A DNA stretch of 64,000 bases from Microbotryum silenes-acaulis (Eukaryota; Basidiomycota; Microbotryomycetes; Microbotryales; Microbotryaceae): the NCBI GenBank assembly GCA_003665825.1, contig QPFY01000011.1:930001-994000 (forward strand), read 5' to 3'. Shown piece by piece: positions 34,902-47,181 of the stretch. The notes below the pieces were generated by a model. It was not told the DNA's origin. It saw only the letters and a program-made list of their open reading frames with translations, and did no database searches. The translations under genes were made by a program, and so were the position numbers. Every line of letters starts with the position of its first letter. The first letter of the stretch is position 1.

Positions 34902-35103
34902 ACCACAGGCTTTCGATGTTGGCAGGGTTGCCATGTTCCTGAAATGGACTTCCTTGTTGCAAGTCTAGTACTACATTTATGACCGGCCTAGTACAGATGG
35001 CGAAGTCTGAAGGTATAAACAACAAGAACGGGGCGAACAAACAGAGGCAGAGAGACAGAGACAGGGACAGGGACAGGGGAAGATAATATGCCATGCACTC
35101 CTT

Positions 35104-38100
35104 TCAAGTTTCGAGGGCATCCAAAGTCCTGAGTACTTCACGCGCCGTCGGTCGATTCTTCTCCTTGGGGCTCGTCATGGACTTGAGAAGCATCCTGATT
35201 TCGAGCGGGACCAAGTCGTGGCCGTTGAGAAAGTATTGATGCGGCGTGCCATCGACATAAGTCGTCGGTCCAGAGAACGCCATAGTCGGGTTGTCGTCCT
35301 CATCTTCGTCCTCGGACGACTCGAAGGCGCCATGGCTCGCATTCGAGGAGAGGTTTTGCAAGTCATCATCGTCGTCCGAGGAGGGGGAACGGGGCGGCAG
35401 GGCGAACAGGTTGGAGGGGTGGCTTCTGGGAAGAGCTGATGGAGAGGCCGACGGCGAAGGCGAAGCCAGCACACTCAGACTAGCCGGGGAATCGTGAACA
35501 GAAGCGGAGGCGCCCCCGCTCGGGGAGAGGAGCTTCTTCGCCAGTACCGCCAGACCCCAGCTGTTCCTGCCGGACGTACTCGCGACGCTGTGAACGCTTC
35601 GTTCGCTTTCGATCGAAGCGCTACGTCGGAGGCTCGAAGTCGATCGACCGGACGACAAGTACGACACACAACCGCCGCTCGAGCTGAGCAAGCTCAGATT
35701 CGTCCCGCTGTCGGCTCGACTGTGGGTCCCGCTACGGATGCTGCGGATTGAGCTGCGCCGCGAGACATTCGCACTGCCCGTATCGTTGCCACGCTCGCGA
35801 CGCCGTTGCTCCCACTCCCAATACCCACCACGTCCGACCCACAGCATCCTCTCGACTGTGCGCATGTTGGCAAAAGGTTCGATACCCGTGATGAGCACGC
35901 TGAGGGTCACGCCGAGCGAAAAGATGTCGGCTGAGTGACCAAAAGGGGATGGTGCGGGGCGCACGAATTCTGGCGGTGCGTATGGCGGCGTTCCGAGGCC
36001 CAGAGGGTCGGTAGGAGCTGGGTGAGGTGACGTCGCGGAGGGCAAGAACATTGACATTCCGAAATCGGCAAGTCGGATCGAAAGATCTGAAGCGACCTGT
36101 GGGCACGCCAGCACAAGGCTCGTCAGATCAATAGTAACGCAGGGGCTCACTGCCAGCAGCGCTGCGAACTCACGAGCACATTTTGTGGCTTGATATCGGC
36201 ATGCAATACCCCACGTTCATGGGTCCACGCCACAGCTGCGACCAGTTCGGTGGCCCAGGCGAGCCATCGATGTTTGCTCATGCGTTCGGGGAATGCTTTG
36301 GCAAAGCCGAGCACATGCCCGAAGGGGCAGTACTCGAGTAGCAACATGATGCGAGGCGTCGGTGGTCGAGTTGGGCCGGGGCCTTCGGATGACATCAAGG
36401 TCGAGGCAGTGCCTTGCGTCAGATTAGAAGCATCTGATACGATGCGGTCGACCCCTTCCGATGTGCGCGTACGCCGCCTAGGTTCGGCAGCGGAAGGGGA
36501 AGCGTCACCGACGACAACGATTGGATCAGGCGACGCTGTCGAAGGTCGTGGTGCGGGTGGCTCTGATTGACGAAGATTCTTGGACTTGGTGTGTATATCC
36601 GAGGCTCCCTGATCATCAACGGTCAAGCTCGCGTAAAGCTCGGGCATGTGGTCCAGGAGTGGCGAACCTAATGGAGGTGAAAGACTAGGCCCAGTAAACG
36701 AGGATTGTCGATGTAGCGAATGTTTCCTTCGACGTGGCGAAGTCAAGATGGGTATAGAAACTGCCTCCGATGAACTGCGGGGTATCAAGTCGGAGTGCGT
36801 CGACTGCATGCTCGGGGCTCGACCCAGACCGATCGATACCGCCGATGATGGGGACGAGTCTTCGTACCACTTGCGCCTCCTCGCTCCGGCGTTCACCGCC
36901 GATCTATCCTCATCGACCAGCTCCACACCGTCACGTTCATCACGGACCCCGAACAGCTTGAGCACATGCGCACTCCCTCTCGCAGCGATCGACTGCGGTG
37001 GGATTGGCGTCGTCAGCGGCGGCACCAGTTTGGACAAGATGAATGCCTCGCCGAGCCCGGCGATCTGTGACTCGCGATCTGGAAATATACGCTTGACGGC
37101 GCACAGCGTCCAGTGATGCTCGTCATGCTGAGTGACCTCTCTTGGGATGAAACTGCCTAGGAAGACGTTCGCGTGTCGGCCCTCGCCGAGGGACTGGTCG
37201 CGGAAGGGTGCCATTCGCACGCGAGGCGCCTGGCGCGAGTCGAGCACGGGGTTGTCGCTGATCCCTGGTCCTGGGCCGGCGATGCTGCTCTGCTGTGGGT
37301 TCGAGTTCGAAGGTGCAAGCTGGGCAAGTGAGCGCGAGGCCGGTGGTGTGAGTGGCAAGGGTACTGTTCGGGCGCCGGGCGTCTTGGTGCTTCCGATGTC
37401 GAGCAAAGGTGGAGCGGCGCGGTCACCTGACGAGGTCGAGGCAGAGCGAAAGTGGTTCATCTGGCCGATGCGCAAGTCGTTCAGCTCCGATTCTGCGTGA
37501 TCATTGTCGTACATCGCAAAGAATTCGCTGTCACGGGGCGGACTTGTTGGGGTCGCCAGTGATGAGGGCGAGTGCAGAGGCCCCTGAAGGTGCGATGGTG
37601 CGTTGATGAGGGCTGGACGCTGCAGATTGAGCTCGAGAGGAGGTGCGCAGTTGAGAATCATGGGCGTTGGTCTGATGAGGTCGCGCGTGACGGGTGCGGT
37701 GCCGTTGCTCGTGCTCGTACTGTCGCTACCGATGGTGGTATTGGTGTGACTGCTGGCATCCTGGGGGGTCGACTGGAGCAGCTTGAGCCCTCTCCTCCAT
37801 CCGCCATGCGGTGAGGACGATGACGCTGACGATGAGCCCGAGACGTTCGGTGCCGGTGCAGACGGCGATGGAGCGACTGCAGAGGCCGGTGGGGTGCCGC
37901 CTCGGCTGGCAACATGAGGCGTGACGTTGGACCAATCGAGGGCAAAGAGATCGTTTCGTGACTTTTTGGGCGTGGTCACGATCGGCAGCGGTTGCAGCAG
38001 GTCGGACGAGCCGGACAAGGTCGATGAGGTGCCCGGGCTCGTGACCGCACGCTGCTGGTGGTGGTGGTCAGCGGCAGCACGGCGCTGCTCCGAGGGCAAC

Positions 38101-38195
38101 TGATACGACGTTGAGCTCAGCGGAGGCGTTGCCCATGACAAACGTCGGATCGAGCTGTCCGGTGGTGGCGTATCCGAGGCGCGAGTCGACCACAT
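35104..38195 (-). CDS. Large Ser/Thr protein kinase with split catalytic domain
   Basis: Two exons (36174-38195 and 35104-36096, 77-nt intron) encode about 1,000 residues. The first 330 residues are Ser/Pro-rich and probably disordered. The glycine loop is SLGEGRHANVFLG, the VAIK-type lysine sits in LCAVKRIFPDRES, and about 200 low-complexity residues then separate HVLKLFGV from RIMLLLEYCPFG. The catalytic loop is HERGVLHADIKPQNVL (HAD in place of HRD) and the metal loop is RLADFGMS. The P+1 segment is GTPPYAPPEFVRP. A second low-complexity insert of about 180 residues lies between EPFANMRTVERMLWV and the final helix EKNRPTAREVLRTLDAL. The intron sits in the catalytic loop just after NVL. I cannot name the orthologue; a fungal-specific regulator is likely. 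Confidence 0.85.
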
Positions 38196-39111
38196 GGTGC
38201 TTGGCGTGGACGCTCGTCGGCGTCAACGTCGGCGTCGTCAAGGATCGAGAGAAAGAGAGAGGACAGTGGGGGGTCGATCTGGGTCGATCACCTCGGATCC
38301 GTCAGGCTTTCACGGGGCCATTCAGTTCCTGATTTTGCAGAGCTAAACGTGAGGAAAACACTTGATATAACTAAGTTTCGGGCTCGCGGTATCAGGCTTG
38401 TCAAATTCTATTTAAGCACTTTTGCACTCGCGCGTACGCCGCACAGACCTCCTCGACCGCTCGCCGCTCCAACTACAAGGACTGCTTACAACCTTCTAAC
38501 CCGCGCGATTCGCTGTCCCCTGTCCCGACTCGCATCCGACGGCCCCAACAAACGCGGGCGGTACATCATCCCACCTGCCTAGCGCCTACAGCGCCCGGAA
38601 GGGGTACATTGCCAAATCCTTCGTTCTTGTGAGCAGTCGGCACCACCACGTCTTTCAAGCATCATGATTTGATATCGGTCCTCAGAGAAGCCAAGCCTGA
38701 GGGTCCGGTTGCGAGCGTCGAAGTATCGACTGATGACTCGATCCTCATTGTTCAGTCAAATACACGTACTTTCTGAATCACGTCTGGGCCTCTGCTATTT
38801 TGGAGTTCGACCTGAGCCGGGAGATCGAAGCGAAGGCGATGCCGAATTGCGAATCGAGGTCAATTTTCAACATGAACTCGATTGCCCCTGAAATTCGCAG
38901 AACGCGCGGCCGTTGCGTTGGCTCCGAGAACGTAACATTGGATCGTTTGACTGCCCAAGAACTGAACGGAAGAGACACTCCCGAAATGGTTGACCCAGAG
39001 ATCAGGAAACCGACGTAGGCCTTGAAAGAGGGCATGAAGGGAGAAAGAAGATATAAATATCACAACAAACGGAAAGTCGCACCGCACCAATGCACCCAAC
39101 AAAGAAAACCT
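38196..39111. other. Intergenic region with an unexplained coding-like segment
   Basis: About 915 bases separate the kinase start from the 3' end of the Ku70 gene. A plus-strand stretch ending at about 38775 reads LISVLREAKPEGPVASVEVS and STDDSILIVQSNTRTF, and an upstream frame reads RGRYIIPPA. Both look protein-like, but no splice chain joins them. I see no confident gene. Confidence 0.3.
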
Positions 39112-42100
39112 TCACTCGTCTTCATCATTATCCTCGATCGTCGTCGTCTTCTTCCTCTTGGTCTTCGGAGCTGCTTCACTTGCACCATCACCCTTGGCCC
39201 ACAGCCCCTTCTCCGTCAACGCCGCGATTGCCCTATCCCACAGGACCGGCTTCGTACCGTTCGTAGATTCGCCCATCAGCTTGAGGCCGTCCTTGAGATT
39301 CGCAACAAGCACTTTATTTTGCAATCGAGTCATTTTGTCAGCGAATTCTTGTATCTCTTCGGCGCTTCCGGTGGCCTCGGGTGTATGCGCTCGTTTCTTG
39401 TTCGACGTTCGAACCAGTGCGGGATCGAGCTCGTCTTCCGCTATCAGGCTCTTGAGTTGCGTGATCTTTTCGCCGGCTCGCTGGAACAGAATGGAAAGAA
39501 TCGGTAAGATCAGACACTGGGGAATGGTGGCGATGATGTGGCCTGAGGTTCAAAAGGACTCACGTCGCGAATGGTCCCATAAGCTGGGATAGTCTTGTCG
39601 ATAGGATCGGGTAGCTCGTCATCCAACGCCGTCGCAGCCAACGTCTCTTGAAAGAAATTGATGGCTGATGGGTCCACAATTTCCTTGGATCAGTCTCGAA
39701 ACGGGTGAGAACACTCCCCAAGTCGCGGACTTGGATAAGAGCATCCCAGAAAATGCCTGCTGACCTGGATTGGGGTAACTGTTGGGATCGTAAACGCGCG
39801 TCAATTTCTTCACGATCGCCGTCGCCAGAGCAATCTCGAGCTGTTCGGGTTCGTCGTGGCCTTCGACTGTGATGATGCATGGCAAGACGAAGAGTCTCCA
39901 ATTTCAGCTCCTACCTCGACGGAAGTCCTGTGCGCGCTACCCCTCCACTCACCAAAGGGTTTTTTGATCGATGGCGTCGAGTCGAGACGATGCTTGCGCA
40001 AATCATCGGCAAAAGGCAGCTGGTAGATGTTGATGCCGGCAGGCCGCTCGACGACACCTGTCTTTTGGTTCAACACCTCATTCTGCGCGTCGAGAATGAC
40101 GATCTGGGGTCGGCCACTGATGCGAATGAGAAGCGACGCGTACGCGATCACACCCTTCTTGATCATGGACTCCATCAGTGCGACGAAAGTGCGCGTACTC
40201 CCGCTGTAGGCATCCTCGTCGGGGCGAATGAAGTAGCCGTGCTTGATCGTTTCTTCGTATTTGAGGAATTCGCTACGAGAGACGAAGCCCAGCAAGCTCA
40301 TCGAAGGCGAGAGACCGAGCGTCTGCGGTGTCATGAGTTGGTACTACAAAGAGGGTCAGTCGCTTGATCCGCCGCCTCGCCGCACAAACACGTGCGTACC
40401 TTAACTTTGCGAATCTCTGCTTCGGTGAAGAAGATTTGCGCTGAACGCGATCCCTTATCAGGATCGGCTTTGCCAATCTCAAAATATTTGCGGATGTCGG
40501 TCTTGACGTTGAGATCGTCAGAGGTCTAGAAGCAAAAGGAAGAGAAAAGCCGTCAGTAGATTCTGCGGATTGAGAGCAACGGCACGTCTGAACCTACAGC
40601 GTCTTTGTAAAAGATCTTGTGGACGACCGCGTCGGCGTGGCTCGTGTTGAGATCGACCTTGGTCGGGAGGCGAAGCCGTTCCACGCCAACCAGAGCGTAA
40701 CTAATTGAAAGCAAAGTATCTTCCGTCAACAATCACATAAATGGCTGGAAATAACACTCTTTTCGACCGACCCTTTGATCCCGATTGTCGTCCCTTCGGC
40801 GAGCGTGAACGGAATTTGGAATTGGACGCGCTTCATCGCCTCCTTCGTTCTCAGATTGTCAACCATCTCCGAAAGGATCTGCACGATATCGTGGTGCACG
40901 AGCGGCCACGGGATCGGTATGTCGTTGACATCCGCAACCTCATCATCATCGTCTTCGTTGCTGTTGTTGTCCTCCTTGGCCATCGTGATAAATTTCTGGA
41001 GAAGCTCTCGGTCAGGTCAGCGCACAGCTCGCACATCAGTCCATAGCGAGTTGTTCAGCGACACGCACGCCATAAAAGTTTTCGAGGTCAAACTCGTGAT
41101 CAGGTGGGGAGAAGAAAAACGGCTCGATCTTGTGATCCATGTCCGCGAGATCCTGGAGGGGGCAATGGCCTTGCAACAGGGTGAGCCTTGGTGCAGGACA
41201 CTGCCTCATCATAGTTGGCTCGGACGTACATTGCGTCTCTCGTTGGCGGCGTTGCGTAGCTTTGACCTCTGAGGGTAAGGTTCATCGTTGTCGGTGATGA
41301 GGATGATCTTTTTGTTGATTCGAGGGCTCGAGGCACTGGTTCCGGCGGGAAGGTCAGCGATCCAAATGGGCAGATACGGCCAAGTCGCCGTAACTCACTT
41401 TCGTCGAAAGAGATCGGTGCAGCCCTGAATCGCTTCCGTCAACGCATTGACCCCCGTGTTGACCTCGTACATCTGACTCAGCAATCCAGGATCGTCCTCG
41501 ATGTCTTGATGCGTGTGCAAAGAGTGCCCGACGAGTAAGTTCCCGGAGCACTGACCACCCCAGCGCGGGCAGGAGACAGAAAAAGCCTCGACTGACCGGC
41601 GAGCAGATCCTTGAACTTGACGAGACTCTCGGCCGTCACCAAAGCGAGATCCTGTACGATTTGGCAGTGCTTTTTGGCGCCGTTACCCCCCTTGACGCCT
41701 TCGGTCTTGGCCTGCAGATAGGGCCATTTTGGTTCGGGACAAAGTCAGCTCCAAGTATCTCTCGACCAGATGCACACAGCCACGCTGCATGAGAGGTAAA
41801 GACGCAACCGTATTGAAGATCATGATACCAATACGATCCCTGGGTGCGGACTGAGCCTTGCGACGCATCATGGCGTATGCCGAGCGGAGGCAGGCTTGGA
41901 GCTTGGTCGTCGCATCGGGCTTGTCCTTCCAGCCCAACTTCTCGCGCGTTTGGGTCGATGGCGGTGGTTGATCCGTCGAAGCAGGGACCAAAGGTTCGAG
42001 CATGGAGCTCGTGGCTTCGATAAGGAACAGCGTCGCGTCGCTCGAGTGGTAGATCTGTTCGTTGGGCCATTCCAAGAGGTGGTGCGCGGGAGAGGCGGAC

Positions 42101-42258
42101 ACGCGACATGGAGGGGTGCATGGGAGGCGGAGAGAAATGAGTGTTCCGTTACAGGCGATTTATTACTCGTATCGCATGCTCACCTCTTCTTGCACGTCCT
42201 CATCCTCCTCCTCGGAGGCATGGCCATCGTCTGTGGGCCGGGTCACGTGCGATGCCAT
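39112..42258 (-). CDS. KU70: Ku70 DNA end-binding subunit
   Basis: The ATG at 42258 begins MASHVTRPTDDGHASEEEDE, an acidic lead as in other Ku70 proteins, spliced to IYHSSDATLFLIEATSSM, strand 1 of the vWA-like domain. Further exons carry RDRIGIMIFNT, YEVNTGVNALTEAIQGCTDL, DHKIEPFFFSPPDHEFDLEN and, in the beta-barrel, SAQIFFTEAEI and a GYFIRPDEDAYSGSTRTFVA segment. The core end holds RISGRPQIVILDAQNE and LPFADDLRKHRLD. The C-terminal exon, LKDGLKLMGESTNGTKPVLW then DRAIAALTEKGLW, is the SAP domain, and the protein ends in a Lys/acidic tail at 39112. Ku70 pairs with Ku80 to load onto DNA ends for non-homologous end joining and telomere protection. More than ten exons are present. Confidence 0.93.
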
Positions 42259-42719
42259 CAACACGTCAACGCCACGATCAGCGTCGGGAAGATGTCCACG
42301 AGGTGCATGAACCGAATGGTCAGAAATTTAAAGACTCACTCCAGCCGTATGCCATGTCGAATGCGTTATTGCCGTATGCTCTGTAAGGGAGGATACACGC
42401 ACGATCCCACACTCGTGTACGAGGCCAACCTGCGCCGCGCTTCCCGCAACTCTCGCCAGGCAGCGGCGCGATGTCAATTGCTGCTCGGCATAGCTCGGCA
42501 CTCGCTTGGCGCTCAAGCTCAATTTTCACGTAAGTAACAATGCAAAGTCATTGGTGACTGCTCGTCTGAGCAACTCGCTTCTGTCCATCCTGTAGCGTAG
42601 CAGACCGCGAATAATATTGTTTCTTCTCTCTCCCTTTACAGATAGTTACAACCGTGACTGCTCGCATGTGGCGGACCAGCTGTGCTAGCGGTGCGAAAAC
42701 AAAACAAAAAAACCGTGAC
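42259..42719. other. Ku70 upstream region
   Basis: This 460-base stretch contains the expected Ku70 promoter. The overlapping frames show no recognisable product. Confidence 0.35.
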
Positions 42720-43080
42720 CGACACCCGTTTTGGCGCCTGCGCCGTGGGTGCAGGCGTGCCCCGCCCTCTACCGCCCTGCGCCCTCCTGCGTCACGACTT
42801 TGGCCCTGCGAGCCTGTGCGAGCGCGGCGGCGCGAGGACCCCGGAAAGCCCGGCCTGAGGCGCGTAGTGCCCGACTGGACAAATTTTGGGCCTCAGATGG
42901 GCCAAAATCGCCAAGGCGCGTAGTCGGGGGTAGACAAATCATGGTGCGCCAATGTGGGTGGGGTCCTAGGCCCGTAGGTTTCAGTGGACAAATCGGGACC
43001 CATTTCGGCCACATTCGGCTTGGAAAGCCAAAGTTTGCCGACCCTCAAGAGCCGCGGGAGCGCGCGCGAAACATTCTGGG
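42720..43080. repeat. Dispersed GC-rich repeat, copy 1
   Basis: The stretch contains repeated GACAAAT boxes (near 42878, 42932 and 42978). About 42815-42872 matches, in reverse complement, the sequence TACGCGCCTCAGGCTGGGCT and its continuation at about 53064-53110. The two copies bracket the transposon island. Confidence 0.6.
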
Positions 43081-43110
43081 CTGTACCGAATTCACAACAG
43101 CGGCTCTAAT

Positions 43111-43839
43111 GGTTCGATTTTGCAATTATAAGCCTCTTGACTGGTTGAACGAGGCGTCTCGTCTGAGTGCGCGCCGCGTCGCGTCGTCTGTGCCATCATC
43201 GTCATTATCCTACGTTCTCGCTTCAGCCAGCTTCGACGAAATGTATCTAGACGATCCGGATATCGAGCTCCTTGACGATGATTTCGAGCGAATCGCACCC
43301 TTCTTGGACGTGAGGGTGTCTTGAGCTTCTCGCCTTCCGCTTCGACAACCTGGCAGACACCCAGATAACCCAGATACAGCTTTCATGGTCGACAGACGAG
43401 CCTCTCGAGTTTGATACTCTTCCTAGGCCGCTCGATGCTTGGAGGGACAAGTTCAAGGATCGTGGAGCAATTACTGCGGCACGTAAGCAAGGTTACCGGT
43501 CTGTTGCTATCGCTGGGCACCGGCTGCCTTTCGGTGTCGAAGGATCTGGCGGCATATAGATTACGCCGAGCGCATGCGTTCGATCGTTATCAGTAGTCAA
43601 AAGTGGATGAAAATTTATCTGGGTGTCGACATCGAAAGTCAGCCTCTCATCGTTAAGGCTCTGGAGGTGCTGCCGCCACTGCTCGTTGAGGAGCAATATA
43701 CCCCCTCAATGATCCTCGGGTGTAGCGCGTCCTTGCACACGCTGCTCGATTTCGTTGGTAAGCAGCCAATTTGTTCGTCTGTTCGATGGCGTGATTACTA
43801 CCTTACTCTAACTAGTAAAAAAAAGTGTGAGTTAAGGAA
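43111..43839 (+). pseudogene. Decayed unknown gene, probably element-derived
   Basis: A plus-strand frame from 43111 reads LDWLNEASRLSARRVASS, FDEMYLDDPDIELLDDDFER and IAPFLD up to a GTGAGG donor-like site at 43311. Downstream pieces in changing frames read TDEPLEFDTLPRPLDAWRDK and SQPLIVKALEVLPPLLVEEQ. The arrangement of an acidic N-terminal region followed by a basic DAWRDKFKD helix suggests the N-terminal part of a DNA-transposon-type protein, but no catalytic domain is visible. Frames break repeatedly, so I treat it as a relic. Confidence 0.3.
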
Positions 43840-44314
43840 TGTACCTAAAATCGCTGTTTTTAACTAGGTTGCGGCCCGGAGGGCCGCCTGTGGTGGATGA
43901 ACCAGCACATTGTTGTGTCTGCCGCACCTGCCTGTGGTGTCCATATTCCGATCAGAAGTCATGTACAAGCTCTGTAGCAACTTTTGTATTTTTCGCGCCA
44001 GTCGAACAAAGTTACAGCTTTCCCAGTATTTTCCTTCACTTTTTCGTTGACGTAAAACAGTGCGAACACTTATATTGTATTTAATGGACCGCAAGCGCGT
44101 GGCTTTGTATGACATTGCTTCTATAGCAGAGCTCCGCCTGACGGGCGGGGCGGTGCGAGGGCTGGCGTCTGTCACGTGATGCGGCGCGCCAGCGGTGTCA
44201 GTGTCGTTCCGGCAGCCGACCAGCGGCATTAGGGGCTGAACAACAAATCACACCCCGTGAACAAACCCTCTAACGATTTCTTTTTCTCTCCCACTCTCAT
44301 CGAATTTTGTGACA
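43840..44314 (+). repeat. Long direct repeat, copy A
   Basis: It begins TGTACCTAAAATCGC and ends CATCGAATTTTGTGACA. It is clearly homologous to copy B at 44500-44989 throughout, including GGAGGGCCGC, TCTGCCGCACCTG, AGAAGTCATGTAC, GCAAGCGCGTGG and the CCCACTCTCATCGAATTTT end. Divergence is substantial. Confidence 0.8.
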
Positions 44315-44499
44315 CTCATTCAAGGAGAAACCCTCGCCACTATGCCCCGGTCCTAAGGTCGCCAGGGAGGGCCAAGTCCTAAGTGAAAAATAGTTTCTCT
44401 GCTGTCTTTCGTCATTATACCGTTTAGTTATCCTGCTCCCGTTAATTTAACGGGATCCCACTGGTCTTTATATATATAAAAAGGTCGATCCGCAACCCA

Positions 44500-44989
44500 T
44501 GTACCTAAAATCGCCGTTTTTGTCTGTGTTGCGCGCCGGAGGGCCGCAAGTGGTGAATGTTCCAGTATACTGTTGAGTCTGCCGCACCTGTCTGTGGTAT
44601 TGGCGTCCCAACCAGAAGTCATGTACGACCCTTTCTGCATTTTCTGGACCATAAAAGTCGAGCTACAGCCCGACTACGATTTTTCTCGAATTTTGACATG
44701 GTGCGGAACTATTGAGCAGTTTGTGTAGGATTTGATGTATAGCAAGCGCGTGGGTTTGCATGACACTTCTTCTACAGAGCTCAGGCGTGGTCTCGGTGTC
44801 GTTGACGCGCGGGCGCAGGCGCGGCTACGCTGCGCGATGCCCCGTCGATCACGTGACGTATTCTTTGCATCCCGACACCGGTTTTAGGGGCTCAACAACA
44901 ACTTGAGGTTCCAGGCGTTGTGAATACTCCCGCGCTGCTCTCTCTAATTTTCGCCTTTTCCCTCCCACTCTCATCGAATTTTCGTGACA
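44500..44989 (+). repeat. Long direct repeat, copy B
   Basis: This is the second copy of the repeat that starts TGTACCTAAAATCGC and ends TTCGTGACA. The two copies are separated by 185 bases that contain CCCGTTAATTTAACGGGATCC. A related string, CCCGTTAATTTAAAAGG, occurs at about 47122 inside the Helitron-derived segment. Confidence 0.8.
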
Positions 44990-45249
44990 ACCGCGCCGAG
45001 TCTTTGGCGCGAGGGTAGCGCCGTACGATAGCGTACTACATATAGCGTACCGCCGTACCGTGGGAGACCATGGGCCCGCTGGGCGCGCCGCTCCTCTCCT
45101 CTCCTCTTCGTCCCGCTCCGATCAACAGAATCAGCTCCCCGCGCGTAATGACAACAATCAACTGATCTTGGTATTGCGACCCGTATAAGCGTCCGCCGTA
45201 CAGCTTTGTAGAACGGACAGCGTGGTCAGCGCGAGGGCCCGATGGCCCG

Positions 45250-47046
45250 ATGGCCGATCCGACGCTGAGCTCGCCCCACCACCACCTCTTCCTGCGCAGA
45301 GCAAGTGCACAGGCCTCGAATCGCGCTCAAACCACTCAAGCCCCACGTTCCCATCCGCGACTACCTCGGCCCCAGATGGCCGTGTGTATCCACTGCAAGG
45401 CTCGACACTGGGAGTGCGAAAGGTCGAAGTCGACCGGACACTTCAGCACGTGCTGCTCGCAGGGCAAGGTGCAGCTGCCTCCCCCTACCCAGCCCGATCC
45501 CGAGTATCGAAATCTACTTGAAGGCTCGGATAGCGGTCAGTTGCTCCGTCCAACAACATGCGTCTGCAGTAGACCCACATGCTGAACTGTGCGACCCACC
45601 TACACAGAAGCTAAAGCATTCCGCGAGAATGCCCGGTCGTACAATAACTCACTGTCCTTCACTTCGCTCGCTGCTCACTTCGACCAGACACGACTGGGCA
45701 CTTTAGGACCCCCCGTGTTTCGCGTGTTCGGTCGCCTCTGTCATCGACTCGGTGCCCTGATCCCTGCCGTGAATCAACGCCCAGCCTTTGCTCAGACATG
45801 GCTCATCGACCCGGCCGAGGCCACCGACACTCGACTTGGACCCGACAGCCCAGACAGTCGCATACAAAGATCTACGTTGACCAAGCTCGAGTCCAAGTTG
45901 CGTACCAACAATCGCTTTGTGAGGCTGTTTGCATTGACCAAAGCTCGCGCAGGTTGTGATACGGCCAAAGAGTGGATCCTGCGCCTCTGCATACCACTAG
46001 GCCGAGGCCGACACACCCACAACCTTCCTACGTCAAGCACGGAAATGGCGATGCTTATCTGCGATTCCGACACCAACATGGGAGATCGTGGACCGCAAGA
46101 CCTTATTCTCCAGGTGCACGGTGATCGATGTCCCGATGGTCGGCCCAAGTACCAAATCCTTAGCTCGCTCCATCCTTCTGCGATGCCTCTCTGGTACACA
46201 CTACTCTTCCCCGCGGGGGAAGATGGCTTCCACCCCAACATTCTTCTTTGCGGTTTCAACCAAGCTGGGCCGCCCATCGCCAGAAACCGAGAACAGATCG
46301 ACAATGGTGTCCAATTGCGCGAGCTACTTGCCGGCCTTGGTCCAGATGAAGAAGACGAAGAGGAGGACGATGAGGAGGAAGATGACGAGGAGGACGAAGA
46401 GAATGGTGATGGTGACGTAAGCGTCTTCGGCTCTTTCTCACGTGTTCCATTCTGTTGAGACGCAAGCACAGACTGACATAGAATGTTTAAACATCTAGGG
46501 CGAAGGTCAAGGAGAAGGGGTCGAGGTGGATCAACTCGAGTCTCGCGTTCTCAATTCTTCGCATATTACTTGCACGACCCACGATGACTACTTTTCAATC
46601 CCGCATTGCACCCAGCGTGTCTTCCTTGAGTTCGTCATCGACGGATACTCCCAAGTCGAGACCGATCGACTCAACTACATCCGGTTGCATCAAGAAAACC
46701 TCCGTCTCACCACGGCCCAAGGCATCACCGACGCTGTTGCCGACGGCTTGACCCCGTATCAAATTGGGCGTCCGGTGATTTTGGGCTCGACGTTGAAGAA
46801 TAGCCCGCGGGAGATCACGCAGCGTTACCAAGATGCGATGGCCTGCGTCGTCAAATATGGAAAGCCTTCCCTGTTCATCACGGTGACGTGCAAACCCGAA
46901 TGGCCGGAAATCAAGGCTGCACTGGGGCCGAACGACAAAGCATGCAACCGTCCGGATCTCATTGCACGAGTGCTCAAAGCCAAGTCCGGCAACAAGCAAC
47001 GGGCATGCTGTTTTGGTGATGAATGGAGAATCGTTTCTTTGCTGTA
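45250..47046 (+). pseudogene. Truncated Helitron Rep/helicase gene (N-terminal part)
   Basis: Exon 1 (from 45250) carries CIHCKARHWECERS, HFSTCCSQGKVQLPPPTQP and EYRNLLEGSDS, the Cys-rich lead found before fungal Helitron Rep proteins. A GTCAGT..CACAG intron leads to AKAFRENARSYNNSLSFTSL, PPVFRVFGRLCHRLGALIP and KYQILSSLHPSAMPLWYTLL, matching the Helitron-like N domain. A Glu/Asp run follows, then an intron (GTAAGC..CTAG at 46500), then YIRLHQENLRLTTAQGITD, GRPVILGSTLKNSPREITQR and YGKPSLFITVTCKPEWPEIK. The frame stops at 47046, before the HUH nuclease and the Pif1 helicase. It is a 5' fragment and cannot be autonomous. Confidence 0.8.
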
Positions 47047-47181
47047 GTCCGTATTGTTTTTAATCTCTGCTGAAATCATGTACACTGTTCGATTCTTCTG
47101 CTATTTGAATTTCATCCTCCCTCCCGTTAATTTAAAAGGTTCCCACTGGTTGATTGAAATTATTTTTCGTGCTTTTCCTAG

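Noticed and set aside
38640..38720. Joining RYIIPPA, ARKGYIAKSFVL and LISVLREAKPEGP into a small mitochondrial protein
   Set aside because: The required introns would be about 20-31 nt and the phases do not agree.
43840..44989. Reading the two direct repeats as LTRs of one small element
   Set aside because: Flanking five-base sequences do not match, the interior is only 185 bases, and no primer site or polypurine tract is seen.
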